Notes: generated by a model not told the origin, from the sequence alone. A stretch of 34,349 nucleotides of DNA from DATCVA01 sp036567205 (GCA_036567205.1 DATCVA010000245.1:1-34349); one strand, 5' to 3'; counted from the first letter of the stretch, positions 16,260 through 24,284 are shown. Numbers and translations: made by a program.

Positions 16260-16929
16260 AATGCTTTTTCACGCCCTTAGCCAGACGTGCGGTTGTTCTT
16301 ACGCTGGCAAGCTGGCGCAATTCGTCCTTGTCCTGTTCATCAACGGGTTTAGCTTGGATTTCCTTTATCCGTGCTGTCACATCGTCAAGGTTAGCCGCTG
16401 CTTGATCTACGGTGCTTCCAACAAGCAATTCAAATACTTCGTTGTAGTACACAGTTGCCCAACTGATCCCCATTTCGGAGCAGTAACCAAGAACGGAAGG
16501 AAACAAGGATTCTGGCACTTCGTCTTGAGAAACATAGTTCAAGATGACTTTGATTTTTGAACCCGGCACACCGAATTCTTGCAGCCGTGTTAGCAGCTCC
16601 AAGGTGTCGCGCTGTTGTTTCTTGTCAGGTACGCAGGGCACCACAAAATAATCAAAATCTTCATGGGCATCATCAAGATTTTTTAATTGAGCAAATGCCT
16701 GTTCGATGTTCGATGAACCCACATCGACCACGACATTGCCATGCATGGCCATTTCTTCGATGACCTTTTTGAAATGCTTGCCGCTGACTTTTTCGCCATC
16801 GACGTTTGTTGTATTGATGCTTTCTACCGGAATGACCTCACAATCTGGAAGCCGGGGAGCAAGCAAGTGTTTTGTCAGCGTGGACTTACCCACATTGCCA
16901 GAGAAGTTAACAACTGCGATTTTTGTCAT
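16225..16929 (-). CDS. TraL/StbB-like ParA-superfamily ATPase
   Basis: The 234-residue protein opens with a deviant Walker A motif (VVNFSGNVGKSTLTKHLL) of the ParA/MinD superfamily and has a second motif NVVVDVGSSNIEQAF. In IncP plasmids TraL, and in IncW plasmids StbB, are ParA-like ATPases encoded next to the oriT-binding protein, with roles in transfer and plasmid positioning. I chose the ATG at 16929, preceded by AAAGGAAAACACG, over a start eight codons upstream. It overlaps the traK-like gene by 23 bases. It is distinct from the partition ParA at 24364. Confidence 0.75.
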   Translation of the reverse strand: MTKIAVVNFSGNVGKSTLTKHLLAPRLPDCEVIPVESINTTNVDGEKVSGKHFKKVIEEMAMHGNVVVDVGSSNIEQAFAQLKNLDDAHEDFDYFVVPCVPDKKQQRDTLELLTRLQEFGVPGSKIKVILNYVSQDEVPESLFPSVLGYCSEMGISWATVYYNEVFELLVGSTVDQAAANLDDVTARIKEIQAKPVDEQDKDELRQLASVRTTARLAKGVKKHFDEIFGALFND

Positions 16930-17458
16930 CGTGTTTTCCTTTATCCAATCCAAGTTTTTCTAACTGATCTTCATACGAGGGCGCTTTCCACTTATTCAAA
17001 ACGTCTCTTGGTGAAGGTTTGTGTTCCGTCTCTTTTGACGGTTCTGAAACGCTGGGTTCCGCTTCGCGTGACCCAGTAGAGGGTGTTGTTTTTTCTGTCA
17101 GTGTTCGCGGGGCGAACATGACATTTTCGTTCGCGGTTGATCCGCTAGTAGTCTCTGACGTCTCGCCCGAGTCTTTCAAATCATCAACCCCGCGCAGCGG
17201 TGGCCGAGGATCAAGCGCCTTAAATTCGCTTTCATGCTTATGGCTTTCGGCGTCGAAATCAACATTCCGACGAAGCCAGCTTGTGAATGATGAATATGTA
17301 CCTTTGTACCCTTGCGCCGCCGCGTACTTATGAATGGCCTTGAGCGATACCCCCAAATAATGAAGGAACGCCATCTGTTTCACTATCCGATGAAGCCCGC
17401 CTGATTCAGCTTCCTTTTCGGATTTGTAAAACTCCAAGGGGCTATTTAAGTCGCTCAT
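16907..17458 (-). CDS. TraK-like oriT-binding protein
   Basis: This 183-residue protein starts about 370 bases from the MobC gene and is divergent from it, exactly where IncP plasmids encode TraK. Residues 23-65 (IVKQMAFLHYLGVSLKAIHK then GTYSSFTSWLRRNV) resemble the TraK DNA-binding helix region, where a helix is followed by an FSYETFRSHARRHI-like segment. TraK binds and bends oriT DNA. The rest is hydrophilic, Ser/Thr/Glu-rich and probably disordered. One copy of the dispersed palindrome lies inside at 17104-17116, encoding part of VMFAPRTL. The identification combines weak similarity with strong synteny. Confidence 0.65.
   Translation of the reverse strand: MSDLNSPLEFYKSEKEAESGGLHRIVKQMAFLHYLGVSLKAIHKYAAAQGYKGTYSSFTSWLRRNVDFDAESHKHESEFKALDPRPPLRGVDDLKDSGETSETTSGSTANENVMFAPRTLTEKTTPSTGSREAEPSVSEPSKETEHKPSPRDVLNKWKAPSYEDQLEKLGLDKGKHDDKNRSC
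17104..17116. promoter_or_regulatory. KorB-like palindrome, copy 4 (inside the traK-like gene)
   Basis: Exact TTCGCGGGGCGAA flanked as GTGTTCGCGGGGCGAACATG, so the perfect palindromic arms extend to GTTCGC/GCGAAC. Confidence 0.75.
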
Positions 17459-17829
17459 GGTGGCCTAAGACGATCCAATACACAATAAAAACGATAAAAA
17501 ACGAATGAAACGTAAGCATACTACCATCATATCCATACAGCAAGAGACTAAAACAGAATAGTAGAACTATATAAAACGAATAAAACGCAATAAAAACGAA
17601 TGAAGATTAATAAAGCTAAATTAACGCAGACTTCAATAGCGCCTGCTTAGATATTTACGTATGATGCAAAAAGGCACGCTGGGTATGTTTACACTTCGGC
17701 TACGCCTACGGTAAAATACCATGTGCCAAAGGTTCCACCTTTGAAACCGGGAAGCCTGGCCATACGGCCAGTTATGAGAGAAATGCTGACTACGCCAACA
17801 CCTGTAATGTTCGCGGGGCGAATACGAAA
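17459..17829. other. Probable origin of transfer (oriT)
   Basis: This 371-base gap lies between divergent traK-like and MobC genes, the site of oriT in IncP plasmids. The left half is AT-rich and carries repeated AAACGA/AAACG units at about 17490, 17499, 17508, 17574, 17583 and 17594, often as AAAACGAATGAAACG-like blocks. That suits a bending protein such as TraK. The right half has inverted repeats: CAAAGGT-TCC-ACCTTTG (17727-17743) and TGGCC-ATAC-GGCCA (17757-17770). The nick site probably lies close to these, but I cannot name it from known consensus sequences. Confidence 0.7.
17810..17822. promoter_or_regulatory. KorB-like palindrome, copy 5 (at the mobC start)
   Basis: Exact TTCGCGGGGCGAA ending seven bases before the ATG of the MobC gene. 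A bound protein would cover the ribosome binding region and perhaps the promoter, giving direct control of the relaxase operon. Confidence 0.8.
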
Positions 17830-18192
17830 ATGAGACAGAAACGCGCATCGACCAAGACAGCAGTAGTTTCATTCCGCATCGGAAATGAAGCCTATGATCG
17901 ACTGACCCAGGCCAGCGACCAAGCCGGTTTGACTACGAAAGAATGGCTTGAGCAAGCCATTCTGAACAACCGCACCCGGATCGTGGAGCGTCCGAAGCCC
18001 AACGCCGATATACGTAGCCTTGTCACGCAGATCAACCGCATGGGCAACAACCTAAACCAAGTCGCGCACACCCTGAATAGCGCCCAACTTGCCGGGAAGC
18101 TGACCAGGGATCAATGCTTGGATGCCATCGAGAGGCTTGACCATATGCGCGCCCTTTTGAACGAGACTATTACCTATGCTCGCCAGGGTTAG
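17830..18192 (+). CDS. mobC: MobC/TraJ-like relaxosome accessory protein
   Basis: The 120-residue protein has an N-terminal ribbon-helix-helix-like segment (VVSFRIGNEAYDRLTQASDQ, then TTKEWLEQAIL) and the MobC signature INRMGNNLNQVAHTLN near residues 68-83. Such proteins bind next to nic and help the relaxase melt and cut oriT. It is first in the plus-strand operon; its TAG overlaps the relaxase start by 17 bases. It has no obvious Shine-Dalgarno, and the palindrome TTCGCGGGGCGAA sits immediately upstream. Confidence 0.82.
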   Translation: MRQKRASTKTAVVSFRIGNEAYDRLTQASDQAGLTTKEWLEQAILNNRTRIVERPKPNADIRSLVTQINRMGNNLNQVAHTLNSAQLAGKLTRDQCLDAIERLDHMRALLNETITYARQG

Positions 18193-20944
18193 TGCCGCTG
18201 CAAGCGGTATCCGCGAATACCTGGAATCGGGCCGCAAGAAGGGGCGCGAGTACGACCGCGACCTAATAGATGATCGTATCCCCCTGGCGGGCAACATAGA
18301 CCTGATGGACGATACGATCAATCAGATTCAAACCAAACAAAAGGGTGATAGCCGTTATCTGCACATCACCCTTAGCTTTGCCGAGCAATTTACAGAAAGC
18401 GATTTCCCGGCGCAGGGCCAAATCAACCTAGCCACCATACGCGCCGTGACTGAACAGTACCGACGCGACCTGATGGCAGCGCATGACGCCGAGGAATATG
18501 TTTTCTATGCCGAAGCACATATTCCCAAAGTCACGCATGACATACACGCAACAACCGGCGAAGCATATGAACGCTTGCCGCATGTTCATATCGTCATACC
18601 GATGCGCAACGTCTCTACGGGCCAGTATCTGAACCCGCTGGGCTACTACGATTCAAACATTCCATGGCACGACGCTATTAAGGAGAAAATCAACAATGAT
18701 TTTCACCTAAAAAGCCCCTACGATGCGCCACGCGCCGAGCCAACCCCTGCCCCGCTTGGGCGGCATAAGGCCGACCCGGAGAAGTTGAGCGCCAAAGAGG
18801 TACGCGCATTTATCATGCGCGAGGCCATCGAAGCCGGAGCGCAAAGCCTTAACGACATAACCCGCATTGCCGAGCAATACGGCACGGTACGCGTTCGCCA
18901 CGGGCGCGACGGCGACTATCTGAATGTCATGCCCGCATGGGCTGACAAGGGAATCAATCTCAAAGAAATAACCCCCGAATCATTACAAGCCGTGGCCGGT
19001 GGCGTAGCCACGGCCCCTACCCTTCGACCCCCCGCTGATAAAACCGCTGCAAAGGTGGAGCAGTGGAAAGAGCGCCGCGCCCTGGAAGTGCGCTACGCAT
19101 CCAGCAAAGGCAGGCGGGCCGTTTACAAAGAACTGGACGACCAGGGTAAGGCTGAATGGCTTGCCGAGAAACGCCAACAATCCCGCGTGGCGTTGCTGGG
19201 CACCTTAAACCGAGGACTGTATGAGTATAGAGAACGAACTGATAGCGAGGATGGAGGCATTGAGCCAGATGCTGGCGACCATGACCGAACAGAATTTAAT
19301 CATCGTGCAGGAGCTAACCCGCATCACGCAAACGCTACAGAAGGGCCAGGAAGCAGCCAGCAGCCCGGACGCGATGCTAGAGCAGATAAACGAACTACTG
19401 GCCCCGATCAGCCGCGAAATCGCGGCGATTCGGCAGAGTCTGGAATAACCAAGGAGAACCACAATGGCAGAACACGACGCGACCGATATAAGCCCCGTAT
19501 TGCAAAGGTTGGAACCTTCCCGCCTCCCGACCGAATTCACCGTCTGTCAGACATGTCCGAACTCGGTATGGTTTTCGACGAAAGACCGGCTGAAATGTTA
19601 TTGCCGGGTCATGTTCCTGGTAAGTTGGGACAGCCTGAATCCGCAGCCGATGACGGAATGCGACGGGCTGGAAATCGGCCAGGAGAAGGACGAACAGCCG
19701 AAGGAGTAAACCTTGCAACCACACCAATTAGCCGCGCTTTGCAGGCAATGCGAGAGCGTGAGACTACATGCCGCGAGACACTTGCACAGTCAGCAAGAAC
19801 TCTTGAAAGCCATCGAGCAATTGCGCTTGACGTTGAACCCGGCCAGCTTGCCATTGGCAGACTTCGCACGGCTTTGGAACAAGAAACGATCAGAGCTAGC
19901 GACCCTCAAAAAAATCTTGGACGACAGAAAAGCGTAGTTGCCGCGCAAGTGCGCCAGGAACGCGGGCCAATTAGCGCGGCGCGTCTGAAATCCGATACGA
20001 ACCCGGCGCTAGTGATTGAAGCCGCCGCCCGGTACTACAAGATCGACCCGGCCAACTATTCGACCGGCGTAGGCCGCGACGGCACCCCGCGCATATTCCA
20101 CGATGGCAAGCAATACAACTTGGGCGACTTCTTCACCAAGCACTTAGAGCAATCGTGGAACAACGCGCAGCCGATCTTGATGGAGTGCTACCAGGCATCA
20201 TTGTCCGACGCCCTGCCCCAGCCGGATTTAGCCTCATGGGTAGCTTTCAACGAATGGCGCGGCCAATCGTACAAGCACAGACAAAACGAGCGCGAAAGCG
20301 CCCGCGATCAATTGCGCGAAGAAACTCTAGCCGTGCGCAATCTGTATAAGGAACAGAAGCAGGCCGCGCAGAAACTGAAAGGCGCAGAGCGCCGGGGCGC
20401 GATGGCCGAGGCCCGCGCTGCCCGCGTAATCGCGCTGGAAGAAATCGCCCAGCAGCGCAAGACGATATACGAAACACTCAAAGCACCGGGGCGCAATGCT
20501 GAATACCGCACCTTCTTGCACGGCCTGGCCGAGCATGGCGACCTGGCCGCGCTGGGTGAACTGCGAAGAATGCAACGCGCCCAGCCCGAAACGGGCGGGC
20601 CGGATTTTGTTCACGGCCAGGGCGAGGACAAGCCTGTTTTCGCGTTGCCCAACTACCGCGTAGACGTTGCTGGAAACGTCATATACCAAGAACAAGGCAA
20701 GGCAGTTATTAAGGATGCCAGGCGCGGGGTTGAAGTCTTGAACCCCGAGCAGCGCACCTATGACCTAGCCCTAAAAGTTGCTGTCAGCCGGTACGGCAAA
20801 TCTCTGACATTGAACGGGGATACCGTATTCAAGCAGCAAATGGTAGAGGCCGCACGGCGCAGCGGCCTAGACCTTGAGATTAAAGATGCGAGTCAGCCGC
20901 TTGCGGCTCCTATTCGTGTCAATGCGCCAACCCGTAGACGATAA
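18176..20944 (+). CDS. Conjugative relaxase
   Basis: The 922-residue protein would nick oriT and pilot the strand. Near residues 126-145 it has the metal-binding HxH motif of relaxases in ERLPHVHIVIPMRN (His 136 and 138). The tyrosine is probably in the N-terminal part (EYLESGRKKGREYDRD), but I cannot name it with confidence. Residues about 348-588 are hydrophilic and low-complexity, and three other genes overlap them in another frame. The C-terminal third resembles an LPD7-type polyvalent-protein domain (ARYYKIDPANYSTGV, FHDGKQYNLGDFFTKHLEQSW), then long charged helices. The MOB class is uncertain; MOBP fits the IncP-like context. Confidence 0.85.
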   Translation: MLARVSAAASGIREYLESGRKKGREYDRDLIDDRIPLAGNIDLMDDTINQIQTKQKGDSRYLHITLSFAEQFTESDFPAQGQINLATIRAVTEQYRRDLMAAHDAEEYVFYAEAHIPKVTHDIHATTGEAYERLPHVHIVIPMRNVSTGQYLNPLGYYDSNIPWHDAIKEKINNDFHLKSPYDAPRAEPTPAPLGRHKADPEKLSAKEVRAFIMREAIEAGAQSLNDITRIAEQYGTVRVRHGRDGDYLNVMPAWADKGINLKEITPESLQAVAGGVATAPTLRPPADKTAAKVEQWKERRALEVRYASSKGRRAVYKELDDQGKAEWLAEKRQQSRVALLGTLNRGLYEYRERTDSEDGGIEPDAGDHDRTEFNHRAGANPHHANATEGPGSSQQPGRDARADKRTTGPDQPRNRGDSAESGITKENHNGRTRRDRYKPRIAKVGTFPPPDRIHRLSDMSELGMVFDERPAEMLLPGHVPGKLGQPESAADDGMRRAGNRPGEGRTAEGVNLATTPISRALQAMRERETTCRETLAQSARTLESHRAIALDVEPGQLAIGRLRTALEQETIRASDPQKNLGRQKSVVAAQVRQERGPISAARLKSDTNPALVIEAAARYYKIDPANYSTGVGRDGTPRIFHDGKQYNLGDFFTKHLEQSWNNAQPILMECYQASLSDALPQPDLASWVAFNEWRGQSYKHRQNERESARDQLREETLAVRNLYKEQKQAAQKLKGAERRGAMAEARAARVIALEEIAQQRKTIYETLKAPGRNAEYRTFLHGLAEHGDLAALGELRRMQRAQPETGGPDFVHGQGEDKPVFALPNYRVDVAGNVIYQEQGKAVIKDARRGVEVLNPEQRTYDLALKVAVSRYGKSLTLNGDTVFKQQMVEAARRSGLDLEIKDASQPLAAPIRVNAPTRRR
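19221..19448 (+). CDS. Small coiled-coil protein nested in the relaxase gene (first of three)
   Basis: A 75-residue reading frame lies wholly inside the relaxase gene, shifted +1 relative to it. It has an ATG with GAGGA four bases upstream. The product is a clean amphipathic helix with heptad-like spacing (MSIENELIARMEALSQMLAT, then LINELLAPISREIAAIRQSLE-like end), unlike a random overlap. The relaxase frame here is unstructured, rich in Gly, Asp, Arg and His, suggesting that the nested frame constrains the sequence. IncP plasmids likewise nest traH in traI. Function unknown. Confidence 0.72.
   Translation: MSIENELIARMEALSQMLATMTEQNLIIVQELTRITQTLQKGQEAASSPDAMLEQINELLAPISREIAAIRQSLE
19464..19709 (+). 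CDS. Small cysteine-rich protein nested in the relaxase gene (second of three)
   Basis: An 81-residue frame in the same +1 phase as its neighbour, 15 bases after it, with a strong AAGGAG (19451-19456) seven bases before the ATG. It contains CQTC and CYC clusters (VCQTCPNSVWFSTKDRLKCYC, split here as VCQTCPNS and KCYC), suggesting a small metal-binding site. The C-terminus is acidic. The strong ribosome binding site is hard to explain unless the frame is translated. I know no family for it. Confidence 0.72.
   Translation: MAEHDATDISPVLQRLEPSRLPTEFTVCQTCPNSVWFSTKDRLKCYCRVMFLVSWDSLNPQPMTECDGLEIGQEKDEQPKE
19713..19937 (+). CDS. Small helical protein nested in the relaxase gene (third of three)
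   Basis: A 74-residue frame begins with TTG at 19713, six bases after AAGGAG (19701-19706), which itself abuts the stop of the previous nested gene. The product has CRQC near its N-terminus and is otherwise helical and basic (QQELLKAIEQLRLTLNPASL, KKRSELATLKKILDD). Together with the two upstream frames it forms a small operon of about 717 bases within one alternative phase of the relaxase. Function unknown; a transfer accessory role is inferred only from location. Confidence 0.65.
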   Translation: MQPHQLAALCRQCESVRLHAARHLHSQQELLKAIEQLRLTLNPASLPLADFARLWNKKRSELATLKKILDDRKA

Positions 20945-20958
20945 AAGGAAAACACGAT

Positions 20959-23283
20959 ATGAAGCTATTTATTGCCGAAAAACCTAGTGCAGCCGAGGCC
21001 ATCGCGGTAAGACTGCCTGGCGCCACGCGCAAGCGCGGATATTGGGAATGTGACGATGCCATTGTGACGTACTGCGCTGGGCACTTATACGAGCTGGCAA
21101 AGCCAGAAGCCTACGACCCGGCCCTAGCGGCCTGGCGGGCCGATGTATTGCCTTTCGTGCCGGATGAATGGCGCTGGGTGCCCAATCCGAAAGCCCAAGA
21201 CCTGATTGAAAATATCCAACGATGGTTAGACGATCCGCGCATTGATACGGTTATCAATGCCGGTGACGCCGACCGCGAAGGCCAGGCCATCGTAGACGTA
21301 CCTTTAGCGATACACCAGAATCAAAAGCGCACTTTGCGCTTTTTGGTGTCCGCACAAGACCCGGCTAGCATTGACAAGGGGTTACGCAGCCTTGCTGCTA
21401 ATGAAACCTACGAGCCGTGGGGCTTCGCCGCGATGGCGCGGGCTTGCGCAGACTGGACGCACGGCATTAACTGCACCAGGGCGCAGACCATTACGGTGCG
21501 GGTAAACGGCGGCAACGGTGTACGGCCAGTGGGCCGGGTACAGACGCCTACGCTAAATCTTGTCGTCGTGCGCGACCGGCTGATAGAAAATTTCGTGCCG
21601 GTGCCCTTCTACGTTGTAGAGGCCACCATGCAGCACGAAAACGGCAGCTATGTGGGCCGATGGAATCCCCCGGATGATACCGGGCTGGACGACGAAAACC
21701 GCTTGATTGATCCCGCCGTGGCCCAGGCCGTCATCGAGGACGTACAAGACCAGGCGGGCAGCATTACCCACCTTGAAACCAAGGCCGGACGAAAACGCCA
21801 ACCGGGCGGCTTTTCGTTGACCGGCATTTCCACCGCCGCATCCCGTGCCTTTGGCTATGGTGTGGCCCAGGTGTTGGAAATCTGCCAAGCCTTGTACGAA
21901 AAGCACAAGTTGACCAGCTACCCGCGTAGCGATTCGGGCTATTTGCCCACGTCGCAGCTTGAGGCCGCGCCTGGCATTCTTAGCGCCCTATCGGCCAACT
22001 TGCCGCAGATTCAACAATGGATCGACGGCGCGGATACCGGCATTGAGTCGCCTATCTGGAATGACAAGAAGATCGAAGCGCACCATGCCATCATTCCAAC
22101 CGGCTACCAGGGCGACATGAGCGCCCTAAGCCAAGAGGAAATGAACGTCTACATGCTCATTGCGCAAAACTACCTGGCGCAGTTTTACCCGGCTTGCGAG
22201 TTTGACGAAACGACCGTGCAAACCACGATAGGGCAGCATCTTTTCGGCACCAAGGGCCGCGTCGTAACGAATCCAGGCTGGACGGTTCTGTACGCTAACG
22301 ACACAGACGAGGACGCCGCCGAAGGCGAGGACAGCCAGGCATTGCCCAGCATGGAACAAGACGACGCGGTAACTTGCATCGACGTGCAAGCACAGCAGCG
22401 CAAGACCACGCCGCCCAAACACTTCACCGAAGCCAGCTTGCAAACCACGATGGAAAATATTCATCGTTACGTTGACGATGAAAACGAAAAGGCGCTGTTG
22501 AAAGACGGCGACGGCATCGGCACCCCGGCCACCCGTGCAGCCATCATTGAGGACTTGGGCAAGCGCGGATTCCTTGCGCCCAAGGGCAAGTACATCATCA
22601 GCACCGATACGGCCAGAGAGCATATTGATAGTCTGCCAGTTGAATTGACAAGCCCCGGTATCACGGCCCGCTTTGAATCGGGCCTTACCGCCGTACAACG
22701 CGGCGAGTTAAGCCGTGACGATTTCCTGGCCGAGCAATCGGCATGGGTCAAGGAACAGGTATCCCAAATTCTTGCCCCAACCTTGCCCAAGCTGGCCGCA
22801 ATCACCCGGCCTTGCCCCGCTTGCGGCGCGGGTACTTTATGGCGTGTCGCCCGTAAGGACGACACCGGCCACTTTTGGAGTTGCGACCGGCGCAATGCGA
22901 AGAAAGACCCATGCGAGTACATCGTTTCGGACGAGGACGGCGAACCAGGCCAGCCGCGAGAGCAGGGGCCAAGCCATGAATGCCCACATTGCGGCAAAGG
23001 CCAGATACGCCGCATTGCCCGCAAAGACGGTAGCGGCCACTTTTGGAGTTGCAGCCGATGGAAGGACAAAAAGCCATGCAGCTACAGCGTGGAGGACGTA
23101 GAAGGCGAACCAGGCCCGTATGTCGTGCCTGATCCAGTCTACAAATGCCCCAAGTGCAAGAAAGGCCAGATACGCCGTGTCGCCCGTAAAGACGACAGCG
23201 GCCACTTTTGGAGTTGCAACCGATGGCGAGATGGTTGCAAATTCACTACCGGGGATAACGAAGGCACCCCAAAACTTGACTGA
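20959..23283 (+). CDS. Type IA DNA topoisomerase (topoisomerase III, TraE-like)
   Basis: The 774-residue enzyme relaxes or decatenates DNA through a transient tyrosine-DNA bond. The TOPRIM domain starts MKLFIAEKPSAAEAIA and contains INAGDADREGQAIVD. The active-site region reads LTSYPRSDSGYLP, whose Tyr is catalytic in the family. The C-terminus has three tandem four-cysteine zinc ribbons at about residues 616-650, 674-708 and 729-760, each ending in the near-identical GHFWSC. Plasmid topoisomerases such as IncP TraE lie next to transfer genes, as here. AAGGAAAACACG precedes the ATG. Confidence 0.93.
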   Translation: MKLFIAEKPSAAEAIAVRLPGATRKRGYWECDDAIVTYCAGHLYELAKPEAYDPALAAWRADVLPFVPDEWRWVPNPKAQDLIENIQRWLDDPRIDTVINAGDADREGQAIVDVPLAIHQNQKRTLRFLVSAQDPASIDKGLRSLAANETYEPWGFAAMARACADWTHGINCTRAQTITVRVNGGNGVRPVGRVQTPTLNLVVVRDRLIENFVPVPFYVVEATMQHENGSYVGRWNPPDDTGLDDENRLIDPAVAQAVIEDVQDQAGSITHLETKAGRKRQPGGFSLTGISTAASRAFGYGVAQVLEICQALYEKHKLTSYPRSDSGYLPTSQLEAAPGILSALSANLPQIQQWIDGADTGIESPIWNDKKIEAHHAIIPTGYQGDMSALSQEEMNVYMLIAQNYLAQFYPACEFDETTVQTTIGQHLFGTKGRVVTNPGWTVLYANDTDEDAAEGEDSQALPSMEQDDAVTCIDVQAQQRKTTPPKHFTEASLQTTMENIHRYVDDENEKALLKDGDGIGTPATRAAIIEDLGKRGFLAPKGKYIISTDTAREHIDSLPVELTSPGITARFESGLTAVQRGELSRDDFLAEQSAWVKEQVSQILAPTLPKLAAITRPCPACGAGTLWRVARKDDTGHFWSCDRRNAKKDPCEYIVSDEDGEPGQPREQGPSHECPHCGKGQIRRIARKDGSGHFWSCSRWKDKKPCSYSVEDVEGEPGPYVVPDPVYKCPKCKKGQIRRVARKDDSGHFWSCNRWRDGCKFTTGDNEGTPKLD
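22810..23250 (+). repeat. Three tandem zinc-ribbon repeats in the topoisomerase gene
   Basis: Three units encode CPxC-GxG-x-RRxARKDxxGHFWSC-x-RxxxxxC. The DNA itself is repeated: GGCCACTTTTGGAGTTGC occurs near 22867, 23036 and 23201, and units two and three share GGCCAGATACGCCG. The near identity suggests fairly recent tandem duplication or gene conversion. Confidence 0.85.
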
Positions 23284-23297
23284 AAAGGAAAACCGAT

Positions 23298-23492
23298 ATG
23301 TACACAATCGCTCAAATCGAACAAGCCAGCGCGGCCATTCACAACCAGGGCGGTGACACGCCCCAGGCCGAAGCCCGCATGAAGGCTATCAGTGACATTC
23401 ACTTAAATGCCCTTGCCGCAGGCGTGGCCCAGGTCGAGGAAGAAAGCCTGACCGAACAGGAAATTGAACTGATCGACCACTTTTTGAAGTAG
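23298..23492 (+). CDS. Small DUF3717-like protein
   Basis: This 64-residue protein follows the topoisomerase by 14 bases with AAAAGGAAAACCGAT before its ATG. The opening MYTIAQIEQASAAIHNQGGD resembles the start of the 75-residue protein at 30593 (TEYTILQIEQAAYYWQNREG) and the DUF3717 family (YTIADIEAAI-type start). The function is unknown. A strong terminator lies just after the stop, so this is the last gene of the relaxase operon. Confidence 0.7.
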   Translation: MYTIAQIEQASAAIHNQGGDTPQAEARMKAISDIHLNALAAGVAQVEEESLTEQEIELIDHFLK

Positions 23493-23503
23493 CAGCAAGC
23501 CAA

Positions 23504-23536
23504 AGAAAAAGCCCCGCATGTTGCGGGGCTTTTTCT
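23504..23536. terminator. Bidirectional terminator
   Basis: AAAAAGCCCCGCA and TGCGGGGCTTTTT form a long perfect stem around TGT, with A-tract and T-tract on the two sides. It ends both the plus-strand relaxase operon and, read on the other strand, the convergent trbM message. Confidence 0.9.
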
Positions 23537-23547
23537 TGCCTGGCGAG

Positions 23548-23560
23548 TTCGCGGGGCGAA
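23548..23560. promoter_or_regulatory. KorB-like palindrome, copy 6 (between convergent genes)
   Basis: Exact TTCGCGGGGCGAA between the terminator and the trbM stop codon. No promoter is expected here, so this copy may serve partition rather than repression. Confidence 0.75.
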
Positions 23561-23576
23561 CATCGCAGGACGCTTA

Positions 23577-24194
23577 CTATCGTTTCAACCAAGAATATTC
23601 CTCTTGCTTGGGCGGGTGCGCCTGTTCCCAACGCGCCTGTTCAGTCACGTAGTCTTTGTTAGACACCCATTTGCCGTCCTGTTCCATCGTGCCTATGTAC
23701 TTGGCAATATCAATGTCCGTATAGTTGTTGCCCCAATACGCTACGCAGTAGTTGGGCAACGAATTCTTAACCGCCGTGTATGTTTCCGTGTGGCAAGACT
23801 GGCCCGCATCGCCGCCGCCCCAGCCCGTGCATACCTTGCGTTGAAGTTGAACCCGCTGGGTGCGGTTCAGATAGTCGGCATCACAACGACCCGCGCCATT
23901 AACAATGTCCTCAACGAGCTTGGGCATGCCTGCCGACGCATCCCGCGCCGTAGGGCACATATTCAGAAAATCGCGCCGCGCATCGAGCGTGTCACTCAAT
24001 TTTTTATGATTGATGCCAAAGTACCGGCTTAATGAAGGGCTGCACTCGCCGGGGCGCTGTGACGAGGAAAGGCATAAGACCGCCTCACATGCCAGGCGCG
24101 TATCGCCGGTAAAAAGCTGTTCGGCCATTGCAGCGCCCGAAGCCGACACGGCCAACATTGCAGCGCCGAGCGTTTGTATAACGATTTTCTTCAT
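23577..24194 (-). CDS. trbM: TrbM-family transfer protein
   Basis: The 205-residue protein has a signal peptide (IQTLGAAMLAVSASGAAMA) and the TrbM signature FTGDTRLACEAVLCLSSSQR, then PGECSPSLSRYFGI and FLNMCPTA. Mature cysteines number about nine, suggesting disulfides in the periplasm. TrbM accompanies IncP-type mating-pair genes, although its exact function is unclear. Here it stands alone on the minus strand, convergent with the relaxase operon and divergent from parA. Confidence 0.9.
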   Translation of the reverse strand: MKKIVIQTLGAAMLAVSASGAAMAEQLFTGDTRLACEAVLCLSSSQRPGECSPSLSRYFGINHKKLSDTLDARRDFLNMCPTARDASAGMPKLVEDIVNGAGRCDADYLNRTQRVQLQRKVCTGWGGGDAGQSCHTETYTAVKNSLPNYCVAYWGNNYTDIDIAKYIGTMEQDGKWVSNKDYVTEQARWEQAHPPKQEEYSWLKR

Positions 24195-24284
24195 GGGATA
24201 CCCCTAAAAAACACGCCGCTGCGGCGGCACGAGTATTGAAATTTAACCACAACAACATAAGTTTACTAAAGAATTGAATTTTAA

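Noticed and set aside
22126..22698. Long minus-strand frames opposite the topoisomerase and parB genes
   Set aside because: They are antisense shadows of well-supported genes with strong codon bias.
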